Shown here: positions 9,658 through 17,465 of the stretch, piece after piece
Position numbering within the stretch: position 1 is the stretch's first letter
Layout: each line of letters opens with the position of its first letter
From: Streptomyces venezuelae
Lineage (GTDB): Bacteria; Actinomycetota; Actinomycetes; Streptomycetales; Streptomycetaceae
Assembly (NCBI RefSeq): GCF_008642375.1
Contig: NZ_CP029194.1
Span: 7,000,501-7,064,500, forward strand
Length of the DNA stretch: 64,000 nt
Direction of reading: 5' to 3'
The notes under the pieces: model-generated
Database searches by the model: none
What the model was told of the DNA's origin: nothing
What the model saw: the letters and a program-made list of their open reading frames with translations, nothing else
Program-made: the position numbers and the translations under genes

Positions 9658-10889
9658 CCAGCCCCACCCCCACCCGGCCGACCTCCCCCACCCGGCCGAC
9701 GTCCCTCGCCCGGCCGGGCGCCTCAGGACCCGTCCGCGCGACCGCCGTCGTGCTCCTCGCCGCCGCCTTCTCCGTCCTGCCCGCGACCACCGCCCCCGCC
9801 CACGCCGACACCATCCGGGCCCGCCAGTGGGGCCTGGAGGCCATGCACACCACGGAGGCCTGGCGCACCACCAAGGGCAAGGGCATCACCGTCGCCGTCC
9901 TCGACACGGGCGTCGACGCCGACCACCCCGACCTGGCCGGCTCCGTCCTCCCCGGCCGCGACCTCATCGGCTTCGGCGCCTCCGAGGGCGACCGCGCCTG
10001 GGCCCGCCACGGCACCGCCATGGCCGGCATCATCGCCGGGCACGGCCACGGCCCCGGCAACGAGAGCGGCGTCCTCGGCATCGCCCCCGACGTCGAGATC
10101 CTGCCCGTCCGGGTCATCCTGGAAAGCAGCGACAAGGCCCGCGACAAGGCCCGCAAGACCCGAGGCACCGCCCTCGCCGAGGGCATCCGCTGGGCCGCCG
10201 ACCACGGCGCCGACGTCATCAACCTCTCCCTCGGGGACGACTCCAAGTCCGCCCACCCGGACGCCGGCGAGGACGCCGCCGTCCAGTACGCCCTCGCCAA
10301 GGGCGTCTCCGTCGTCGCCTCCGCCGGCAACGGCGGCGAGAAGGGCGACCACATCTCGTACCCCGCCGCCTACCCCGGCGTCATCGCCGTGACCGCCGTC
10401 GACCGCTACGGCACCCGAGCCTCCTTCTCCACCCGCCGCTGGTACGCCACGGTCAGCGCCCCCGGCGTCGACATCGTCATCGCCGACCCCGACCGCCGCT
10501 ACTACGAGGGCTGGGGCACCAGCGCCGCCGCCGCGTTCGTCTCCGGCGCCGTCGCCCTCGTCAGATCCGCCCACCCCGACCTCACCCCGGCGCAGATCAA
10601 GCAGCTGCTCGTCGACACCGCCCGCAACCGCCCCAAGGGCGGCCGCAGCGATGCCAAGGGGTACGGGACGGTCGACCCGGCCGCCGCCATCGAGGCGGGG
10701 GCCAAGCGCAAGGGCGGCGACCCCAAGAACGCCACCACCGGCTACCGGCGGCCGTACTTCGGCCCAGGCCCGACAGCCCCCGTCGAGGAGAGCCGCCCCC
10801 TCGGCCTGCTGGCCCCCGTCGCCGGCGGACTCGGCGCCCTGCTGCTCCTGACCGCCTTCGCCCTCGGACGCTCGAAGCGCACCCGCTGA
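9654..10889 (+). CDS. mycP: S8 serine protease of the mycosin (type VII secretion) type
   Basis: A 411-residue subtilase with an N-terminal signal segment (hydrophobic core then APAHA), the catalytic triad D84 (VLDTGVD), H119 (RHGTAMAGIIAGHG) and S290 (GTSAAAAFVSGA), and a C-terminal transmembrane helix followed by RSKRTR. Signal peptide plus subtilase plus C-terminal anchor, and the WGLEAMH and GTAMAGIIAG phrases, are the mycosin pattern. The catalytic domain would face outside. No other type VII secretion genes (WXG100, EccC) occur in the window, so it looks like an orphan paired with the upstream membrane protein. GTG at 9654 has GGAGAA upstream. Confidence 0.85.
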   Translation: MTSPTPTRPTSPTRPTSLARPGASGPVRATAVVLLAAAFSVLPATTAPAHADTIRARQWGLEAMHTTEAWRTTKGKGITVAVLDTGVDADHPDLAGSVLPGRDLIGFGASEGDRAWARHGTAMAGIIAGHGHGPGNESGVLGIAPDVEILPVRVILESSDKARDKARKTRGTALAEGIRWAADHGADVINLSLGDDSKSAHPDAGEDAAVQYALAKGVSVVASAGNGGEKGDHISYPAAYPGVIAVTAVDRYGTRASFSTRRWYATVSAPGVDIVIADPDRRYYEGWGTSAAAAFVSGAVALVRSAHPDLTPAQIKQLLVDTARNRPKGGRSDAKGYGTVDPAAAIEAGAKRKGGDPKNATTGYRRPYFGPGPTAPVEESRPLGLLAPVAGGLGALLLLTAFALGRSKRTR

Positions 10890-10996
10890 CACACCAGGCC
10901 CGCCCGAGGCACGGTCACCGCACCCACCCACCGCTCACCACCCACCCACCACCCACCCACCACCACCCGGCGGCCGGTGAGCCTCACGCCGCCGGT

Positions 10997-11002
10997 TAGG
11001 CT
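10997..11002 (+). promoter_or_regulatory. -10 element giving a leaderless sseB-like transcript
   Basis: TAGGCT ends 6 nt before the GTG at 11009, which places the transcription start at or next to the start codon. No ribosome site is present. The preceding intergenic sequence (10919-10966) is a low-complexity CACC-rich run. Confidence 0.55.
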
Positions 11003-11008
11003 CGGTGC

Positions 11009-11740
11009 GTGGCGCTCAAGAACATCCCGGACCCCGGTTTCTCCGACGACGACGGCACCGCCGACCCGCGGCTCGCCGCGGCCCTCGCGGCCTGGGCGGA
11101 GGACAGGACCGCGCACGGCCCGGTCCTCGAAGCGCTCAAGGGCGCCCGGCTCCTCGTCCCCGTGGTCGCCGTCCTCGGCGAGGTGGAGACCGACGAGAAC
11201 GGCCTGCGCCGCGAGAAGACCAGCGACATGGCGGTCCCCACCCTCACCGCCGGCGACCGCCGGGCCCTGCCCGCCTTCACCTCGCTCGCCTCGCTCGCCC
11301 TGTGGGACCCCGAGGCCCGGCCCGTGGCCGTCCCGCTCCACCAGGCGCTCCAGGCCGCGGCGCACGAGAAGGCCGACACCGTCGTCCTGGACCTCGCGGG
11401 CCCCGTCCCGTACCAGCTGACGGGACCGGCGCTGCTCGCCCTCGCCGAGGGCCGCGCCAGCGCCGACCCGCTCGACGACCCGGCCGTCCGCGAGGCCGTA
11501 CGGGCCGCGGTCGCGGCCGAGCCCTCCGTCCTCCGCGCCCACCTGGGCCCCGGCAGCGCCGACGGCACCCTCGCCCTGGTCCTCGCCGGGGACGCCGCCC
11601 CGGCGGAGGCCGCCCAGCGCGTGGCCCGCGCCCTGGCCGCCGACGAAACACTGAGGGCCCGCCTGGTGCGCGGCCTCGACCTGGCACTCCTGCCGGCCTC
11701 GGCCACGCCTCCGGGCGAGCCCTTCTACGTGAAGAAGTAA
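11009..11740 (+). CDS. SseB-family protein
   Basis: A 243-residue cytoplasmic protein with the SseB N-terminal domain arrangement found throughout actinobacteria: a conserved LLVPVVAVLGE strand, a FTSLASLALWDPEARPV segment near residue 95, and VVLDLAGPV. The C-terminal half resembles the second SseB-type domain. No catalytic residues are recognisable and the actinobacterial role is unknown. The transcript appears leaderless, with TAGGCT 6 nt before GTG. It converges on the DUF1844 gene. Confidence 0.8.
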   Translation: MALKNIPDPGFSDDDGTADPRLAAALAAWAEDRTAHGPVLEALKGARLLVPVVAVLGEVETDENGLRREKTSDMAVPTLTAGDRRALPAFTSLASLALWDPEARPVAVPLHQALQAAAHEKADTVVLDLAGPVPYQLTGPALLALAEGRASADPLDDPAVREAVRAAVAAEPSVLRAHLGPGSADGTLALVLAGDAAPAEAAQRVARALAADETLRARLVRGLDLALLPASATPPGEPFYVKK

Positions 11741-11755
11741 GACGTACGGGGCGAC

Positions 11756-12133
11756 TCAGCCGTACACGGGACCCGTGTACTTCTCGCCCGGCCCCTGACC
11801 CGGCTCGTCCGGGATCAGGGACGCCTCGCGGAAGGCGAGCTGGAGGGACTTCAGGCCGTCCCGCAGGGGAGCGGCGTGGAAGGAGGAGACCTCCGTCGCA
11901 CCGGCGTCCAGCAGGCCCGCGAGCGCGTGCACCAGCTTGCGGGCCTCGTCGAGGTCCTTGTACTTGTCGCCCTCCTCGGTGAGCCCGAGCTTCACCGCGG
12001 CGGCGCTCATCAGGTTGACGGCGACCGTCACGATCACCTCGACGGCCGGGACCTCCGCGATGTCGCGGGTCATGGCGTCGAAGTCGGGGTTTTCGGGGGA
12101 GTCCGCGGACTCGTTCTGGGGGGTCTCGCTCAT
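11756..12133 (-). CDS. DUF1844 domain protein
   Basis: A 125-residue acidic protein; the family domain spans about residues 20-105 (MTRDIAEVPAVEVIVTVAVNLMSAAAVKLGL through LKSLQLAFREASL). The start is followed by a short acidic disordered stretch. This gene is regularly found immediately beside infC in actinobacteria and is divergent from it here. Function is unknown; the all-helical fold suggests a protein-interaction role. A TATCGT hexamer ends 7 nt before the ATG, so it may be leaderless, although GAGG just before ATG could also act as ribosome site. Confidence 0.85.
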   Translation of the reverse strand: MSETPQNESADSPENPDFDAMTRDIAEVPAVEVIVTVAVNLMSAAAVKLGLTEEGDKYKDLDEARKLVHALAGLLDAGATEVSSFHAAPLRDGLKSLQLAFREASLIPDEPGQGPGEKYTGPVYG

Positions 12134-12183
12134 GCCTCATACGATAGGCCGGTCCTCGGTTAGCGGAGACCGCCGGGTCCTGC

Positions 12184-12489
12184 TAACCTTGTGTAACGAC
12201 CGGCCGGACACTTGTGTGCCCGGCCCACAAGTGGAGGCTCCGTACTCCCACCTGACCACCCTCGCGGGTGGCGGGTCACCGGTCAGGTGGTGCCCATCGT
12301 TCCGTACGGACGATGGAACCGCCCGAGTTTGCGCCCCGCGGTTGACCGCGGCGGTGCTCCGGTATTTCCGTGGAGCCCCGCCTGTGTCCCGTCCGGGGCG
12401 TTTTTCATGTGCCGGGTCGGTTGGTCTCAGTGAACAGACGTTGCGCGTCCGTCCGCCAGGCGGTCGCGTGGTGCTACCGAGGAGGATCC
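12184..12489 (+). promoter_or_regulatory. infC operon promoter and about 300-nt structured leader
   Basis: A likely -10 TAACCT lies at 12184-12189 with TTAGCG about 17-18 nt upstream. The leader can form CCACCTGACC (12248-12257) with GGTCAGGTGG (12281-12290), then CCATCGT (12294-12300) with ACGATGG (12310-12316), then a terminator hairpin at 12375-12405. A ladder of hairpins ending in a terminator before infC-rpmI-rplT is the pattern of ribosomal-protein autoregulation (L20 controls this operon in other bacteria). Which ligand acts here is inference. Confidence 0.65.
12375..12405 (+). terminator. Intrinsic terminator (attenuator) in the infC leader
   Basis: GCCCCG (12375-12380) pairs with CGGGGC (12394-12399), followed by GTTTTT. 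T-tracts are rare in this sequence, which makes this one stand out. It lies 85 nt before the proposed infC start, so it would decide read-through into infC-rpmI-rplT. Confidence 0.65.
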
Positions 12490-13170
12490 ATCAGCGCCGA
12501 GCCCCGCATCAACGACAGGATTCGCGTTCCCGAGGTGCGACTTGTCGGACCCAGCGGCGAGCAGGTCGGGATTGTTCCGCTTGCCAAGGCCCTGGAGCTC
12601 GCACAGGAGTACGACCTCGACCTGGTCGAGGTCGCGGCGAACGCCCGTCCGCCCGTGTGCAAGCTCATGGACTACGGGAAGTTCAAGTACGAGTCGGCCA
12701 TGAAGGCCCGTGAGGCGCGCAAGAACCAGGCGCACACGGTCATCAAGGAGATGAAGCTCCGGCCGAAGATCGACCCGCACGACTACGACACCAAGAAGGG
12801 TCACGTCGTCCGGTTCCTCAAGCAGGGCGACAAGGTCAAGATCACGATCATGTTCCGTGGTCGTGAGCAGTCCCGCCCCGAGCTTGGTTTCCGGCTGCTT
12901 CAGCGGCTGGCGTCGGACGTCGAGGAGCTTGGCTTCATCGAGTCCAACCCGAAGCAGGACGGCCGGAACATGATCATGGTTCTCGGCCCGCACAAGAAGA
13001 AGACCGAGGCCATGGCCGAGGCGCGTGAGGCCCAGGCCGCGCGCAAGGCCGAGCGCCAGGGTGTCGCCGCCGACGAGGCGTCCGACGCTCCGGTCGAGGA
13101 GGCTCCGGCCACCGACGCTCCGGTCGCCGAGGCTCAGGCCGACGCTCCGGTCGAGAACCCCGAGGCGTGA
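12490..13170 (+). CDS. infC: Translation initiation factor IF-3
   Basis: The protein matches IF-3 from SAEPRINDRIRVPEVRL onward: N-domain to about residue 75, the basic linker helix (MKAREARKNQAHTVIKEMKLRPKI), then the C-domain with FRGREQSRPELG and DGRNMIMVLGPHKK. A 40-residue acidic Ala/Pro tail typical of actinobacteria follows. No ATG, GTG or TTG lies in frame close to the ribosome site. GAGGAGG at 12479-12485 is followed 4 nt later by ATC at 12490, which I take as the start (226 residues); in-frame GTG at 12430 or TTG at 12421 are weak alternatives. IF-3 genes often use rare start codons for self-regulation. Confidence 0.93.
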   Translation: MSAEPRINDRIRVPEVRLVGPSGEQVGIVPLAKALELAQEYDLDLVEVAANARPPVCKLMDYGKFKYESAMKAREARKNQAHTVIKEMKLRPKIDPHDYDTKKGHVVRFLKQGDKVKITIMFRGREQSRPELGFRLLQRLASDVEELGFIESNPKQDGRNMIMVLGPHKKKTEAMAEAREAQAARKAERQGVAADEASDAPVEEAPATDAPVAEAQADAPVENPEA

Positions 13171-13175
13171 CCCAC

Positions 13176-13196
13176 GGGCTGCCATCCAGGCAGCCC
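13176..13196 (+). terminator. Short hairpin after infC
   Basis: GGGCTGCC/GGCAGCCC with a 5-nt loop, 6 nt after the infC stop codon. With no T-tract it may be a partial terminator or mRNA-stability element inside the infC-rpmI-rplT operon. Confidence 0.4.
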
Positions 13197-13291
13197 CGGG
13201 CCCGCCCGGAACCACCAAAACCAAGAATTGACGCTCCCGGCAGTCCGGTGTCCGCACCGGGGGAGCGCCACTGACGAGGAGATACGGCGCT

Positions 13292-13486
13292 ATGCCGAAG
13301 AACAAGACGCACTCCGGTGCCAAGAAGCGCTTCAAGGTCACCGGCTCCGGCAAGATCCTGCGCGAGCGCGCCGGCAAGCGCCACCTGCTCGAGCACAAGT
13401 CGTCCAAGCTGACGCGTCGCCTCACCGGCACCGCGGAGATGGCCCCGGGTGACACCAAGACCATCAAGAAGATGCTGGGCATCTGA
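13292..13486 (+). CDS. rpmI: 50S ribosomal protein L35
   Basis: A complete 64-residue L35: MPKNKTHSGAKKRFKVTGSG at the N-terminus, KRHLLEHKSSKLTRRL in the middle and IKKMLGI at the end. It is part of the large ribosomal subunit. GAGGAGA precedes the ATG. It lies between infC and rplT as in most bacteria. Confidence 0.98.
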   Translation: MPKNKTHSGAKKRFKVTGSGKILRERAGKRHLLEHKSSKLTRRLTGTAEMAPGDTKTIKKMLGI

Positions 13487-13594
13487 CAGATCGTCTCGCG
13501 CCCTCGGTCACGAGGGCCATCCGGTCAGACCGGGACCCATTCGTTTTTCGGGTCGTGTGAGTCCAACCACGACCCCGCTACAAGGAGTTAACAA

Positions 13595-13981
13595 GTGGCA
13601 CGCGTCAAGCGGGCAGTCAACGCCCACAAGAAGCGCCGGGCGATCCTCGAGGCGGCCTCCGGCTACCGCGGTCAGCGTTCGCGCCTGTACCGCAAGGCCA
13701 AGGAGCAGGTCACCCACTCGCTGGTCTACAACTACAACGACCGCAAGAAGCGCAAGGGCGACTTCCGGCAGCTGTGGATCCAGCGCATCAACGCGGCTGC
13801 CCGTCTGAACGGCATGACGTACAACCGCCTCATCCAGGGTCTGAAGGCCGCCAACATCGAGGTGGACCGCAAGATCCTCGCCGAGCTGGCCGTCAACGAC
13901 GCCAACGCGTTCGCCGCGCTGGTCGAGGTCGCGCAGAAGGCTCTGCCGGCCGACGTCAACGCCCCGAAGGCCGCCGCCTGA
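13595..13981 (+). CDS. rplT: 50S ribosomal protein L20
   Basis: A 128-residue L20 with the conserved MARVKRAVNAHKKRR N-terminal tail, GYRGQRSRLYRKAKEQV and FRQLWIQRINAAARLNGMTYNRLI. L20 starts large-subunit assembly and in several bacteria binds the leader of its own operon, which fits the hairpin-rich leader before infC. AAGGAG lies 7 nt before the GTG start. A short hairpin (GCCCTCG/CGAGGGC) occurs in the rpmI-rplT gap. Confidence 0.98.
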   Translation: MARVKRAVNAHKKRRAILEAASGYRGQRSRLYRKAKEQVTHSLVYNYNDRKKRKGDFRQLWIQRINAAARLNGMTYNRLIQGLKAANIEVDRKILAELAVNDANAFAALVEVAQKALPADVNAPKAAA

Positions 13982-14004
13982 TCTTCCAGGCCGCAGTACC
14001 TCTG

Positions 14005-14040
14005 CCCGGACCCGCAGGCGCTCGCGCCTGCGGGTCCGGG
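14005..14040 (+). terminator. Strong terminator after rplT
   Basis: A perfect 16-bp stem (CCCGGACCCGCAGGCG and its complement) with the tetraloop CTCG, 24 nt after the rplT stop. It closes the infC-rpmI-rplT operon. No T-tract. Confidence 0.8.
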
Positions 14041-14094
14041 TGCGTCGGCCCCCGAAGTCGCCGTCCCCCTCGATAGAGAGAACCGCCGCACCTC

Positions 14095-14934
14095 ATGGTC
14101 ACCCCCGAGCTGATCTCCCCGCGTTCCCCGCGCGTCGTCGCCGCCCGGCGGCTCGCCAAGCGCAACTTCCGGGGCAAGGACCGCCTCTTCATCGCCGAGG
14201 GCCCGCAGGCCGTCCGGGAGGCCGTCGAGCATCGCGGCGCAGGCGGGGAACCCACCCTCGTCGAGCTCTTCACCACCGTCGAGGCCGCCGAGCGGTACGC
14301 CCCGATCATCGAGGCCGCCCTCGCCTCCGGCGCCCGCGTCCACCACGCGTCCGACGCCGTCCTCGCCGAGGTCTCCCAGACCGTCACCCCGCAGGGCATC
14401 GTCGGCGTCTGCCGCTTCCTGGACTCGCCCTTCGAGGAGATCGTCGCCGCCCGGCCCAAGCTGGTCGCCGTCCTCGCACACGTCCGCGACCCCGGGAACG
14501 CCGGCACCGTGCTGCGCTGCGCCGACGCCGCCGGCGCCGACGCCGTCGTCCTCACCGACGCCTCCGTCGATCTCTACAACCCCAAGTCCGTCCGCGCCTC
14601 CGTCGGCTCCCTCTTCCACCTGCCGGTCGCCGTCGGCGTCCCCGTGGAGCAGGCCGTCGCCGGGCTGAAGAGCGCGGGCGTACGGATCCTCGCCGCCGAC
14701 GGAGCGGGCCAGGACGACCTCGACGACGAGCTGGACGCCGGCACCATGGGCGGGCCCACCGCCTGGATCTTCGGCAACGAGGCCTGGGGACTGCCCGAGG
14801 AGACCAGGGCCCTCGCCGACGCCGTCGTACGCGTCCCCATCCACGGCAAGGCCGAGAGCCTCAACCTCGCCACCGCGGCAGCCGTCTGCCTGTACGCCTC
14901 CGCCCGTGCCCAGCGCCCCCGAACCTCCGCCTGA
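14095..14934 (+). CDS. TrmH/SpoU-family RNA 2'-O-methyltransferase
   Basis: A 279-residue protein. Residues 10-100 form the L30e-like RNA-binding domain (FIAEGPQAVREA), and residues 120-275 the SPOUT knot with motif 1 HVRDPGNAGTVLRCADAAG, motif 2 GNEAWGLPEE and motif 3 IHGKAESLNLATAAAVCLY. It would methylate a ribose in rRNA or tRNA using S-adenosylmethionine. Its place directly after rplT is conserved in streptomycetes and suggests an rRNA target, possibly linked to ribosome assembly. The exact nucleotide is unknown. Confidence 0.9.
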   Translation: MVTPELISPRSPRVVAARRLAKRNFRGKDRLFIAEGPQAVREAVEHRGAGGEPTLVELFTTVEAAERYAPIIEAALASGARVHHASDAVLAEVSQTVTPQGIVGVCRFLDSPFEEIVAARPKLVAVLAHVRDPGNAGTVLRCADAAGADAVVLTDASVDLYNPKSVRASVGSLFHLPVAVGVPVEQAVAGLKSAGVRILAADGAGQDDLDDELDAGTMGGPTAWIFGNEAWGLPEETRALADAVVRVPIHGKAESLNLATAAAVCLYASARAQRPRTSA

Positions 14935-14960
14935 GGGGTCCATTCCGGCGTCCGTGCCCA

Positions 14961-14966
14961 GTAGAG
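14961..14966 (+). promoter_or_regulatory. -10 element of the histidine kinase gene
   Basis: TAGAGT in the same GTAGAGTGACG context as at 8124-8134, about 50 nt before the ATG at 15016. Confidence 0.45.
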
Positions 14967-15015
14967 TGACGCACTCGGGGGCCCACTGCGCTACACGGAG
15001 GGGTGGGATACGGGG

Positions 15016-16200
15016 ATGACGGTCGGCACGGACAGTCCCGCACAGGCACGGAGCGCCGAGCCGCACGCCCCGGAGCAGCCCGGAACCGCCCGGACACCCG
15101 CGGACGGCACAGCCTCCGCCGTCTCCGCCGGCGACGTCACCTTCGCCGGGGTCCTGCCCGACGACCTGCCCGACGGCCTCGTCATCGCCGATGAGACCGG
15201 CAGGGTCGTCTGCTTCAACGCCGCAGCGGGCCGCATCACCGCCGTACCCGCCGACCGGGCCCTCGGCCTCCCCCTCGACGAGGCGCTCCCCCTGGAGGAC
15301 CTCAAGGGGCGCCGCTGGTGGGCGCTGACCGACCCGTACGGCGGACTCGCCACCCGCCGCGGCCAGCCCGAGCGCAATCTCCTCCTCCCCGGCGGCCGCG
15401 AGGTCCTCGTCTCCGCCCGGTACGTCCGCGAGCACCCCACCGGCCCCGTCCGCCGCGTCGTGGTCTCCCTGCGCGGCACCGACGCCCGCCGCCGCACCGA
15501 GCGCAGCCACGCCGAGCTCATTGCCACCGTCGCCCACGAGCTGCGCTCCCCGCTCACCTCCGTCAAGGGCTTCACCGCGACCCTCCTCGACAAGTGGGAG
15601 CGGTTCACCGACGAGCAGAAGCGGCTCATGCTGGAGACCGTCGACGCCGACGCGGGCCGCATCAAGCGCCTCATCGCCGAACTCCTCGACATCTCGCGGA
15701 TCGACTCCGGCCGGCTGGAGGTGCGCCGCCAGCCCGTCGACCTCGCCGCCGCCATCGGCCGCCACATCCAGGTCCACACCACCGGCGGCCAGTCCCCGGA
15801 CCGTTTCTTCGTACGGATCAGGCCGGACCTGCCCGCGCTGTGGGCCGACCCCGACAAGATCGACCAGATCCTCGGCAACCTCCTGGAAAACGCGGTGCGC
15901 CACGGCGACGGAACCGTCACCATCGAGGTGGCACCCCGCTCGGCGGGTGACGACGGAGAAGAAGAGGGGACGGAGGTCACCGTGAGCGACGAGGGCCCCG
16001 GCATCCCCGAAGCGTCGATGAGCCGTGTCTTCACCCGCTTCTGGCGGGGCAGCAAACGCGGCGGCACCGGCCTCGGCCTCTACATCGTCAAGGGCATCGT
16101 CGAGGCCCACGGCGGGACCATCACCGTCGGACGGGGCCCCCGCGGCGGGGCCGAGTTCCGATTTACCCTGCCCGTAGGCACCCCGGCCCATCTCATCTGA
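15016..16200 (+). CDS. PAS-domain sensor histidine kinase
   Basis: A 394-residue soluble kinase: a disordered N-terminus, a PAS domain at about residues 45-130 (LPDGLVIADETGRVVCFNAAAG), a HisKA dimerisation helix with phospho-acceptor H174 in VAHELRSPLTSVKGF, and an HATPase domain with the N box (NLLENAVRHGDG), G1 box (DEGPGIPE) and GTGLGLYIVKGI. No membrane helix is present, so it senses an internal signal. No response regulator gene adjoins it, so its partner is encoded elsewhere. It sits between the rRNA methyltransferase and pheST in the same orientation but has its own promoter. Confidence 0.92.
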   Translation: MTVGTDSPAQARSAEPHAPEQPGTARTPADGTASAVSAGDVTFAGVLPDDLPDGLVIADETGRVVCFNAAAGRITAVPADRALGLPLDEALPLEDLKGRRWWALTDPYGGLATRRGQPERNLLLPGGREVLVSARYVREHPTGPVRRVVVSLRGTDARRRTERSHAELIATVAHELRSPLTSVKGFTATLLDKWERFTDEQKRLMLETVDADAGRIKRLIAELLDISRIDSGRLEVRRQPVDLAAAIGRHIQVHTTGGQSPDRFFVRIRPDLPALWADPDKIDQILGNLLENAVRHGDGTVTIEVAPRSAGDDGEEEGTEVTVSDEGPGIPEASMSRVFTRFWRGSKRGGTGLGLYIVKGIVEAHGGTITVGRGPRGGAEFRFTLPVGTPAHLI

Positions 16201-16256
16201 CGAGATCCGACGCCGCCCGGCCTGCCCACGGGCTCATTACCGTCCGAGCGCCCCGT

Positions 16257-16262
16257 TAGACT
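16257..16262 (+). promoter_or_regulatory. -10 element of pheST
   Basis: TAGACT, about 75 nt before the pheS ATG. The leader has no Phe-rich short ORF and no terminator hairpin. Confidence 0.5.
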
Positions 16263-16337
16263 CGACCTTTGGCACGTTTGCGCCCTTGTCGTCGAGCGGG
16301 GCCGCGCCCAGCCAGCCAAACGGAAGCACGGGAAGAG

Positions 16338-17465
16338 ATGTCGGCACCGAATAAGTCGTACGACCCGGTCGAGGTCGAGGCCTTGAAACCGGAAGAGATC
16401 GAGCGCATGCGGGACGAGGCGCTCGCCGCCTTCGCGGCCGCCGGCGACCTCGACGCGCTCGCGCACGCGAAGACCGCGCACACCGGTGGCACCTCGCCGC
16501 TGGCGCTCGCCAACCGCGAGATCGGCGCGCTGCCCCCGCAGGCCAAGGCCGCCGCCGGAAAGATCGTGGGCCAGGCCCGCGGCGTCGTCTCCAAGGCGCT
16601 CGCCGCCCGCCAGACCGAGCTGGAGGCCGAGCGGGACGCCCGCGTCCTCGTCGAGGAGGCCGTCGACGTCACCCTGCCGTACGACCGTGTCCCGGCCGGC
16701 GCCCGGCACCCGCTGACGACGCTCATGGAGCGCGTCGCGGACGTCTTCGTCTCCATGGGATACGAGGTCGCCGAGGGCCCCGAGGTCGAGGCGGAGTGGT
16801 TCAACTTCGACGCCCTCAACTTCGTCCCGGACCACCCGGCGCGCCAGATGCAGGACACGTTCTTCGTCCAGGGGCCGGAAGGCACCACGGGCGACGAGTC
16901 CGGCGTCGTCCTGCGCACGCACACCTCGCCGGTCCAGGCCCGCACCCTCATCGACCGGGAGCCCCCGGTCTACGTGGTGTGCCCCGGCCGCGTCTACCGC
17001 ACCGACGAGCTCGACGCCACGCACACCCCGGTCTTCCACCAGATCGAGCTGCTCGCCGTCGACGAGGGCCTCACCATGGCCGACCTCAAGGGCACCCTGG
17101 ACCACATGGTCCAGGCGCTCTTCGGCCCGGACATGAAGACCCGGCTCCGCCCGAACTTCTTCCCCTTCACCGAGCCGTCCGCCGAGATGGACATGCTCTG
17201 CTACGTCTGTCGCGGCGAGTCCGTCGGCAACCCGGACCGTCCCTGCCGCACCTGCGGCAGCGAGGGCTGGATCGAGCTCGGCGGCTGCGGCATGGTCAAC
17301 CCGAAGGTGCTCGTCGCCTGCGGTGTGGACCCCGAGAAGTACAGCGGATTCGCCTTCGGGTTCGGCATCGAGCGGATGCTGATGTTCCGCCACAACGTCG
17401 ACGACATGCGAGACATGGTCGAGGGTGACGTCCGTTTCACCCGACCGTTCGGGATGGAGATCTGA
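16338..17465 (+). CDS. pheS: Phenylalanine-tRNA ligase alpha subunit
   Basis: 375 residues. The N-terminal coiled coil (residues 1-110) is followed by the class II catalytic core: motif 1 HPLTTLMERVADVFVSMGYEV, motif 2 around LRTHTSPVQARTL and VYRTDELDATHTPVFHQIE, and motif 3 AFGFGIERMLMFRH. With PheT it charges tRNA-Phe. A CxxC-CxxC set (CYVCRGE, CRTCGSEGW) inserted before motif 3 could bind zinc and is common in actinobacterial PheS. ATG at 16338 has only a GGAAGAG directly before it, an unusually tight ribosome site. Confidence 0.97.
   Translation: MSAPNKSYDPVEVEALKPEEIERMRDEALAAFAAAGDLDALAHAKTAHTGGTSPLALANREIGALPPQAKAAAGKIVGQARGVVSKALAARQTELEAERDARVLVEEAVDVTLPYDRVPAGARHPLTTLMERVADVFVSMGYEVAEGPEVEAEWFNFDALNFVPDHPARQMQDTFFVQGPEGTTGDESGVVLRTHTSPVQARTLIDREPPVYVVCPGRVYRTDELDATHTPVFHQIELLAVDEGLTMADLKGTLDHMVQALFGPDMKTRLRPNFFPFTEPSAEMDMLCYVCRGESVGNPDRPCRTCGSEGWIELGGCGMVNPKVLVACGVDPEKYSGFAFGFGIERMLMFRHNVDDMRDMVEGDVRFTRPFGMEI

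Noticed and set aside
9654..10889. Part of a type VII secretion cluster
   Set aside because: No WXG100, EccB/C/D/E genes nearby; only the mycosin-like protease is present.
13732..16191. Minus-strand open frame of 819 codons across rplT, trmH and the kinase
   Set aside because: Crosses a strong terminator and three real genes on the other strand; composition typical of a shadow frame.
16262..16337. Phe attenuator or T-box before pheST
   Set aside because: The 75-nt leader has no Phe-codon run, no T-box and no terminator.
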